Assembly (NCBI GenBank): GCA_964348665.1
Contig: CAYGDP010000005.1
Coordinates: 1 to 64,000 of the forward strand
DNA: 64,000 bases
DNA from: CAYGDP01 sp964348665
GTDB taxonomy: Bacteria > Verrucomicrobiota > Verrucomicrobiia > Palsa-1439 > CAYGDP01
Direction of reading: 5' to 3'
Part shown: piece after piece, positions 58,447 to 64,000 of the stretch
Position numbering within the stretch: position 1 is the first letter of the stretch
How the letters are laid out: every line of letters begins with the position of its first letter
Notes under the pieces: generated by a model
Database searches by the model: none
The model's input: only the letters and a program-made list of their open reading frames with translations
Told to the model about the DNA's origin: nothing
Translations under genes and position numbers: made by a program

Positions 58447-59154
58447 TCACCGGTGTTTTATTGCCCAGGCCGGCAAGCGAAGAATCGCTTTTCGCAGCTT
58501 CTCCACTACTGCTTCCGCCTCTTCTTTCCGACCTGCGGTGAGTTTGCCGGGCAACTCGCGGATGCGCTGTATTTCGGTAATCAGGAGTTCGATGGCGGCA
58601 ATCAACGACTGTACGAACGCCTCCCGGTTGCTCCGATCCAGCGGCGGCTGCGAAATCCCGGGCACCGACGGTGTCACGGATCGGTGGCGACGACGGCCTT
58701 CGAAGAGATCGAGCGCCGCATCGAAGTCCCGCGTATTCATGTTGGCCAAGGGTATTGGCGCGCCGCCCGGCGTGATCGGCAGCGGCGTGTCCGGCGAGAG
58801 CTGACGGAGTTTTTCCGGGCGCACGCGCGCCAGGCGATAAAGACGAGTAACATCGAGCGAGTTGAAATGCTGAAGCGATTCAGCATTTGCGTCGTATGCC
58901 TCGGCAACATTCGAGATGTTTTCTGCCGTTCCACGATGGGTTCCCAAATCCTTTTGCACCCAATTTAACCACTGGCCGTGTTTGAGCTTCTTTTTGACGG
59001 CAATCAGTTCGCGTCCCATGGCGACGAGGTGATCAAGGGTGCACTTGCTCAGATCTCGCTGTAGTGAGAGGAATCGTTTCGTCGAGCGGGCAACCTCCGC
59101 TCCGTATCGTTTTTTCACGTCCGCGACAACTTCTTGTTCCAATTGGATCAGCAT
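58447..59154 (-). CDS. DUF3102 domain protein
   Basis: The 235-residue cytoplasmic protein contains the DUF3102 pattern at ~30-90: DLSKCTLDHLVAMGRELIAVKKKLKHGQWLNWVQKDLGTHRGTAENISNVAEAY, matching 'iGr.Li.vKe.L.HGeF..Wl...lg.s.rtA...m.vA'. This small helical domain is found on mobile elements and phages and may bind DNA, but its role is unproven. The C-terminal ~60 residues are a helical, possibly coiled-coil region (FVQSLIAAIELLITEIQRIRELPGKLTAGRKEEAEAVVEKLRKAI). The gene is oriented against its neighbours and lies between the two copies of a 31-bp direct repeat, suggesting it arrived by transfer. Confidence 0.8.
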   Translation of the reverse strand: MLIQLEQEVVADVKKRYGAEVARSTKRFLSLQRDLSKCTLDHLVAMGRELIAVKKKLKHGQWLNWVQKDLGTHRGTAENISNVAEAYDANAESLQHFNSLDVTRLYRLARVRPEKLRQLSPDTPLPITPGGAPIPLANMNTRDFDAALDLFEGRRRHRSVTPSVPGISQPPLDRSNREAFVQSLIAAIELLITEIQRIRELPGKLTAGRKEEAEAVVEKLRKAILRLPAWAIKHR

Positions 59155-59290
59155 GGTTTACCTCCGTTTTGTCCTGACTGGCAGAAGCGCCACCACGAGG
59201 CAAGAAAAATCCATGGCGGAAACTTACGAGAATGTTCTGATCAGAGACATTCAGCGTTCAACCGTGGTCACGATTCGCTCCTAATCGCTG

Positions 59291-59321
59291 GCGCGGGATC
59301 GTTGTTCCCGTGGAGAAATGA
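59291..59321. repeat. 31-bp direct repeat, copy 2
   Basis: GCGCGGGATCGTTGTTCCCG followed by TGGAGAAATGA differs at two positions from the 3' end of the permease gene at 58350-58380. It lies outside any gene, 136 nt beyond the DUF3102 start codon. Together the two copies look like attachment-type repeats bounding a ~0.94-kb segment. Confidence 0.85.
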
Positions 59322-59437
59322 GGCCACGAGCCTGACAGCACTGTGCCGATTTGATATTGCCACGTGCCTGCGCCCTGCTACACTCCACAACCAATAGGAG
59401 GAAAGAGACGACCATTAGAAACTAACAAACAATTTCG

Positions 59438-59582
59438 CGTAGCTATGGCTACGGTCTCGTCTGAAAACTGCGAATTTTCTGTGGAGAGACCCAGCCCAAG
59501 CACGCGCCCACACGGGCGCGGCTTGGCGCATTCTCTCCACGGGCGCTTCGCAGTGCCTCAGACGGGGATGCGTTGAGACCGC
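59438..59582 (+). other. Long foldable intergenic element, candidate structured RNA or cruciform
   Basis: A hairpin CGTAGC-TATG-GCTACG is followed by nested helices: CGGTCTC/GAGACCG, GTCTGA/TCAGAC, ACTGCGAA/TTCGCAGT, GTGGAGAGA/TCTCTCCAC, GCC(C)AAGC/GCTTGGC and CGCGCCC-ACAC-GGGCGCG. About 44 base pairs lie in one rod of ~130 nt. It fills most of the gap upstream of the restriction gene. The rest of 59155-59624 holds the direct repeat copy and no gene I can support. Strand is not certain. Confidence 0.6.
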
Positions 59583-59624
59583 GTCCTTTTTTTGTGCCGT
59601 CGTCGAGGCTTCGCCAAGCGCACT

Positions 59625-62270
59625 ATGCCCAACGACGCAACCACCCTAGTTACACCGCCGACGCTTTATCAGCAGCTTGCCCGCCTTGTCGAGGAGTGGC
59701 GGAGCAAACGGTATTGCGCAAGCGAATACACCACCATTGCGGAGATTCTCGATTGGGCAAGAGAACCAGAGGGCAGCGGGTTTCGGTTGCGTCCGCCACA
59801 ATTGCGCGCACTCGAAACATATTGGTATTTGCGGATCGTCGAGGAAACACCGCACATTCTCGACCTCTACAAAAAGTATTTTCTGCCTGACGACGATCCC
59901 GCCGCTTTTCTGAAAGCCCTCAGCATCCCCGATGAAGCATTCAAGCGGAGCAAATACACCGTCAAGAAGCTGCTGAAGCTCATTGAAGGTGATGATGCAT
60001 TCGTGCGCGAGTTCGATTTGGAAGCTCTGCGCGAAACGCTCACGCTCGAATATCCGAGTTACATCTTGGCTCTAGCGATGGGTGCTGGTAAAACGGCGCT
60101 CATCGGCGCGATCATCGCCACCGAGTTTACAATGGCGCTGGATTATCCCGACGCCGACTTCGTGCAAAACGCGCTCGTGTTCGCACCTGGGAAAACCATC
60201 ATCGAATCGCTGCGCGAGTTGGCAGAAATCCCTTACGGTCGCATCTTGCCGCCACGTCTCTACAAACGCTTTGCCGCATCTGTGAAACTTACCTTCACCC
60301 GCGACGGCGAGAAAGACATCCCCGTAATTCGCGGCAGTGTGTTCAACGTCGTCGTCACCAATACTGAAAAAATCCGCATTCAAAAAGAGACGATCCGCAA
60401 ATCCGACATCGGCAACTTGTTCAAGCCCGAAAAGGCGGACGAAGCCCGCGCCGAAGTTGCGAACCTTCGCCTTCAATCCATCGCCAGCCTTCCGCACCTT
60501 GCCGTTTTCTCGGACGAAGCCCACCACACCTACGGCCAAGCTCTCGGTGAGGAACTGAAAAAAGTCCGCAAGACCGTGGACTACCTCGCCGCCAACACGA
60601 ATGTCCTGTGTGTCGTCAACACGACTGGCACGCCCTACTACCGCCGCCAGCCGTTGCGCGACGTGGTGATCTGGTATGGGCTGGCGCAAGGCATCCGCGA
60701 CGGCATCCTCAAAGAAGTCGCGGGCAACATTCACGGCTTCCGCTTCGGCGACGAGGATACCGACCAATTCGTCGCGCATGTGATCGCGGACTTTTTCCAA
60801 GACTACGGCAACGTAAAACTCCCCAACGGCTCGCCCTCCAAACTCGCGCTCTACTTTCCGCAGACTGACGATCTCGAAAAACTCCGCCCCGTCGTCGAAA
60901 TCGCGCTGGCAAAAGTCGGTCAATCCACTGCGATTTGCTTGCGAAATACCACAGACTCTCCACAAGCCGAAGTGGACGCTTTCAACCGTCTCAACGATCC
61001 CGCCTCGCCTCACCGCGTCATACTGCTTGTCAACAAAGGCACGGAAGGTTGGAACTGCCCCAGCCTATTCGCGTGCGCGCTGGCGCGTCGGCTGCGAAGC
61101 AGCAACAACTTCGTGCTACAAGCCGCGTCACGGTGTCTGCGCCAAGTGCCGAGCAACGCCGAAAAAGCGCGCATCTATCTCTCGATGGACAACTACAACA
61201 CCCTCGACCGCGAGTTGCAAGAAACCTACGGCGAGACCATCGAAGACCTTAGACGCACTCAAGCCAATAGCCGTAGCGCGAAAATCGAACTGCGGAAGCT
61301 CCGTCTTCCGCCGCTTGTCATAAAACAAGTCGTGCGGACGGTGGTTCGCAAAGACTCGACAACTGGAAAACTCTCGTTGACCAAGCCGACATCAGCGCAT
61401 CCCGCAACGCTCGAAAAGTTGACCTTCGCCATAGCGCAGCAAGCCGCCACACGCAGCGTCCTCAAACAAATCGCCGACACCGTAAAAATCGAAACGACTC
61501 CGCAAGCTACTGACCTCTACTCCGCAGCGGTGGAGCTTGCCGCAGTTTATCGGCTCGACGTTTGGGTGATCTACGACGAACTCAAACGGCTCTACGACAA
61601 CGAAGGCGACATTCCCCTCGCGCATCTTGCCGACATCGCGCAGCAAATCGAAAAGCTGACCTGCAACTACGCCGTGCGCGAGGAGGCAATCGAAAAGGCG
61701 CTTGCCCTCGTCAAACTTGACGGCTTCGAGAAGGAAATTTCCGCCGACGGCGCGGAGATTTACACCGCCGAGATTTTGTATCCCATTGCCCGTCAAGCGT
61801 TGCTCCTCAAATGGGAGCAAATGAAGGATCGCAACAAGCACAACCTCGGCTTTCACTACACCGCCTACAACTTCGACTCGAATCCCGAAAAAAGTTTTTT
61901 CGAGCAACTGCTCGATCACCTCAACCTCCATCCCAGCGAAGTCGAGGACATTTACTTTACGGGTGCGATTACCGACCCGCGCAAGACCGATTTTTTTGTG
62001 GAATACGTCGGCGAAGATGGCGAATGGCATCGCTACACGCCCGACTTCGTGATCCGTCGCAAGGATGGTAAGTGTTTGATCCTCGAAATAAAAGATGAGG
62101 GCGAGCGGTCGCATTCGATAGACGGCGAAAACGGACGCAAAGCCGTGGCGACGCGCAAATGGGCAGGGCTGAATCCCGACCGCCTCAAATACCAACTCAT
62201 TTTCACCAGCGGCAACACAGTTGCCTACAACGACACTCAGAAAGCCCGCGAGTTCGTGGAGACAAAATGA
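59625..62270 (+). CDS. Type III-like restriction subunit (Res): DEAD/DEAH helicase with PD-(D/E)xK nuclease
   Basis: The start is ATG 59625 (881 residues). A SF2 helicase core has Walker A AMGAGKT (151-157), DEAH-box DEAH (297-300), a motif III-like TTGTPYY and motif VI QAASRCLRQ. The C-terminal nuclease reads TPDFVIRRKDGKCLILEIKDE with Asp807, Glu821 and Lys823, the PD-x(n)-ExK signature of type III Res subunits. All motifs are intact, so it is probably active. It needs the modification subunit encoded next, whose start overlaps its stop (ATGA). It would translocate on and cleave unmethylated foreign DNA. The length and domain order fit type III Res; the order res-mod is the reverse of the classical EcoP operon. 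Confidence 0.9.
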   Translation: MPNDATTLVTPPTLYQQLARLVEEWRSKRYCASEYTTIAEILDWAREPEGSGFRLRPPQLRALETYWYLRIVEETPHILDLYKKYFLPDDDPAAFLKALSIPDEAFKRSKYTVKKLLKLIEGDDAFVREFDLEALRETLTLEYPSYILALAMGAGKTALIGAIIATEFTMALDYPDADFVQNALVFAPGKTIIESLRELAEIPYGRILPPRLYKRFAASVKLTFTRDGEKDIPVIRGSVFNVVVTNTEKIRIQKETIRKSDIGNLFKPEKADEARAEVANLRLQSIASLPHLAVFSDEAHHTYGQALGEELKKVRKTVDYLAANTNVLCVVNTTGTPYYRRQPLRDVVIWYGLAQGIRDGILKEVAGNIHGFRFGDEDTDQFVAHVIADFFQDYGNVKLPNGSPSKLALYFPQTDDLEKLRPVVEIALAKVGQSTAICLRNTTDSPQAEVDAFNRLNDPASPHRVILLVNKGTEGWNCPSLFACALARRLRSSNNFVLQAASRCLRQVPSNAEKARIYLSMDNYNTLDRELQETYGETIEDLRRTQANSRSAKIELRKLRLPPLVIKQVVRTVVRKDSTTGKLSLTKPTSAHPATLEKLTFAIAQQAATRSVLKQIADTVKIETTPQATDLYSAAVELAAVYRLDVWVIYDELKRLYDNEGDIPLAHLADIAQQIEKLTCNYAVREEAIEKALALVKLDGFEKEISADGAEIYTAEILYPIARQALLLKWEQMKDRNKHNLGFHYTAYNFDSNPEKSFFEQLLDHLNLHPSEVEDIYFTGAITDPRKTDFFVEYVGEDGEWHRYTPDFVIRRKDGKCLILEIKDEGERSHSIDGENGRKAVATRKWAGLNPDRLKYQLIFTSGNTVAYNDTQKAREFVETK

Positions 62271-64000
62271 GCAAGCCAAAGACCAAACAACTCGAAATCA
62301 AACCCGCCAAAGGCCGCCCGATGCTCTCATGGGTGGGCAAACGTCCGCTGCGTCACGTCACCGCCTTTCCCGCACAGCACACCGAGACATTCGATCCGAC
62401 AGGTGACACCGCCAAGCGCAAAGGCGCAGAGTGGCAAGAATGGCCGAAGGACTATCCCAAAGGCGGCTTGCTATTTCACGGCGATAACAAAGAGGTGCTC
62501 GCCCATCTGCTCGCCAACGGCTTTCGCGGCAAGGTCAACCTCATCTACATTGATCCGCCTTTCGATAGCGGCGCGGATTATGTGAGGAAGATCAACTTGC
62601 GCGGCGTAAAAGGAGAAACCAAGATTGAGGGCGATAGCTACACTCTGGGCGAGCAAGTCCAATACACCGACATCTGGGCAAACGATAACTACCTGCAATT
62701 CATGTATGAGCGATTGCTCCTGCTCAAAGAATTATTGGCGGCCAATGGAAGCATCTATGTTCACATGAATGACTTCCGCGTCGCTCCCGTGCGGCTTCTC
62801 ATGGACGAGGTATTCGGTGCAGAGTCGTTCCGCAACATTGTGGTCTGGTATTTCACCAACAAAATCCCCGACTCCCGCAAGAAGTTGTTCACCAACTCAA
62901 CCGAGTTCGTTCTCTTTTATACCAAAGGTGATGGCTCAACGTTTCACACGTTGGAAACACAGCGGGAAAAGCCGATCAAAGTCTCGAAGATGGAAAAAGT
63001 GGAGGGTAAGAAAATCTATACAAAAGACGAATCTGGCAAGGGAATCTACGTTGAGCGCACAACTCGGATCATGGACAACGTTTGGAACATTGCCCTGCTA
63101 CATGCTCAACCTGAGCGAGAGGATTATCCAACCCAGAAACCCGAAGACCTGCTCAGGCGCGTTATCATGGCTTCCTCTGACCCAAGCGACATTGTTTTGG
63201 ATTGCTTCGTCGGCAGCGGCACGACGTCGGCGGTCGCGCAACGACTAGGCCGCCGCTGGATTGGGTGCGACATCAACAAGGGTGCGATTCAGACGACGAG
63301 CAAACGGCTGCAAACCATCATCGCGGAGCAAGTCGAAGCTGCAAAGCAGAGAAGCCGACAAGGGAAATTGATTGAGACGGAAACCAACGAAGCGCCGCCG
63401 CCCGCGCAACTTTCCTTCGCCACGTATCGCGTCAATGACTACGATTTGCAAATCCAGCACAACGAGGCCGTGAACCTCGCGTGCGAGCATATCGGCGTCA
63501 CGCGCACCCGCACCGACTCGTATTTCGACGGCACGCTCGGCAAGCGGCTGGTGAAAATCGCGCCGTTCACGCACCCGCTCTCTTTGCTCGACATGGAGGA
63601 ACTGAAAAAGGAACTCGCCGCCCGCCCCGACGAGGAGCGCGACGTGACGGTGGTTTGCCTCGGCAAAGAAACCGCCGTGGACGGCTGGCTCGAAGACTGG
63701 AATCGTCTCCGCAAGAAAGGCGATGTGCCGAACAAAATCGAGGTGATCGAGCTTCGCACCGATCCGACCTACGGCAAGTTTTTCGTTCACCAACCCGCCC
63801 GCGCAAAGGTGGAGATCAAACGCACGAAGGATAAAATCCTCATCGTCATCGAGGACTTCATTTCGCCGACCATCATCGAGCGGCTCACAGAGCAAGCAGG
63901 CATCCTCAAACCGAAGATAGACAACTGGCGGGCGATGGTGGACTGCGTGAGCATTGACGCAGCCTACGACGGCAAGGTTTTCAACGTCGCGCTCTCCGAT
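62267..64000 (+). CDS. Type III-like modification DNA methyltransferase (Mod), runs off the window
   Basis: The frame opens at ATG 62267, overlapping the res stop by four bases, and is open to the last base (578 codons seen; C-terminus not included). Motif IV IYIDPPFDSGADY (DPPF at 96-99) precedes motif I LDCFVGSGTTSAVAQRLGRRWIGCDIN (FVGSG at 314-318), the beta-class order of N6-adenine or N4-cytosine methyltransferases. The N-terminus SWVGKRPLRHVTAFPAQHTETFDP is typical of type III-like Mod proteins. A long domain after the catalytic part (~365-578) is probably target recognition or subunit contact. It should methylate the recognition sequence and guide Res. The recognition site is unknown. 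Confidence 0.92.
   Translation, partial: MSKPKTKQLEIKPAKGRPMLSWVGKRPLRHVTAFPAQHTETFDPTGDTAKRKGAEWQEWPKDYPKGGLLFHGDNKEVLAHLLANGFRGKVNLIYIDPPFDSGADYVRKINLRGVKGETKIEGDSYTLGEQVQYTDIWANDNYLQFMYERLLLLKELLAANGSIYVHMNDFRVAPVRLLMDEVFGAESFRNIVVWYFTNKIPDSRKKLFTNSTEFVLFYTKGDGSTFHTLETQREKPIKVSKMEKVEGKKIYTKDESGKGIYVERTTRIMDNVWNIALLHAQPEREDYPTQKPEDLLRRVIMASSDPSDIVLDCFVGSGTTSAVAQRLGRRWIGCDINKGAIQTTSKRLQTIIAEQVEAAKQRSRQGKLIETETNEAPPPAQLSFATYRVNDYDLQIQHNEAVNLACEHIGVTRTRTDSYFDGTLGKRLVKIAPFTHPLSLLDMEELKKELAARPDEERDVTVVCLGKETAVDGWLEDWNRLRKKGDVPNKIEVIELRTDPTYGKFFVHQPARAKVEIKRTKDKILIVIEDFISPTIIERLTEQAGILKPKIDNWRAMVDCVSIDAAYDGKVFNVALSD

Noticed and set aside
62267..64000. Truncated or broken methyltransferase
   Set aside because: The frame is intact to the last base; it is cut only by the window edge.

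Overview
The window is a GC-rich (estimated by eye in the mid-50s percent, not counted) chromosomal segment, almost certainly from a member of the PVC group. Verrucomicrobiota of the soil/freshwater Pedosphaera-Limisphaera type is the best guess and a planctomycete the alternative. The evidence is the gene repertoire: two DUF1549/DUF1553 'planctomycete cytochrome' proteins each paired with a DUF1501 protein, two PVC-type membrane-bound-dehydrogenase/HEAT-repeat proteins, a LEPR-like secreted RTX protein, an H-X9-DG pseudopilin, and many secreted carbohydrate-active or esterase proteins. No rRNA or taxonomic marker is present, so this is inference.

Layout. 0.1-6.8 kb (minus): a ceramidase-like/alpha-beta hydrolase fusion, a PQQ-type beta-propeller and a large heme-binding dehydrogenase. 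6.9-10.1 kb (plus): a secreted six-hairpin-like protein and a beta-lactamase-fold serine hydrolase. 10.2-14.8 kb (plus): a molybdenum hydroxylase operon (FAD subunit, 2Fe-2S subunit, an orphan, Mo subunit, MoaD-like protein). 14.9-19.1 kb: a sialate O-acetylesterase-like protein, a secreted RTX/PKD protein (minus) and tRNA-Thr(UGU). 19.2-36.3 kb (minus): a 1453-residue SGNH/dehydrogenase/discoidin/cupredoxin fusion, a methyltransferase, the two DUF1501 + DUF1553 pairs, a LamG protein, a small membrane protein and a pseudopilin. 36.8-49 kb: an AraC regulator, a CNNM-CBS-EIIA fusion, a TlpA-like thioredoxin and its partner, a chimeric secreted protein, a xylose-isomerase-like protein, a DUF255 protein and a GT39-type glycosyltransferase. 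49-53.5 kb: an AEC transporter, leucyl aminopeptidase and the NAD(P)H-hydrate repair enzyme. 53.7-58.4 kb: a two-gene sugar ABC transporter in which the binding protein is fused to one permease and the other permease carries a large extracytoplasmic insert. 58.4-64 kb: a DUF3102 gene flanked by a 31-bp direct repeat, a long foldable intergenic element, and a type III-like restriction (res) and modification (mod) pair, the latter running off the window.

How the genes fit together. Most products carry signal peptides and look built for extracytoplasmic degradation of complex organic matter: esterases, DUF1501/DUF1553 systems, heme and copper electron carriers, a sugar importer and an isomerase-like protein. 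The molybdenum hydroxylase would oxidise an N-heterocycle, aldehyde or aromatic acyl-CoA. The right end looks like an accessory defence region.

The most unusual feature is not one gene. Small repeats, both 7-bp tandem repeats and paired-hairpin palindromes, are scattered through gaps and also lie in frame inside at least seven genes, where they encode linkers, loops and in two cases most of a signal peptide.
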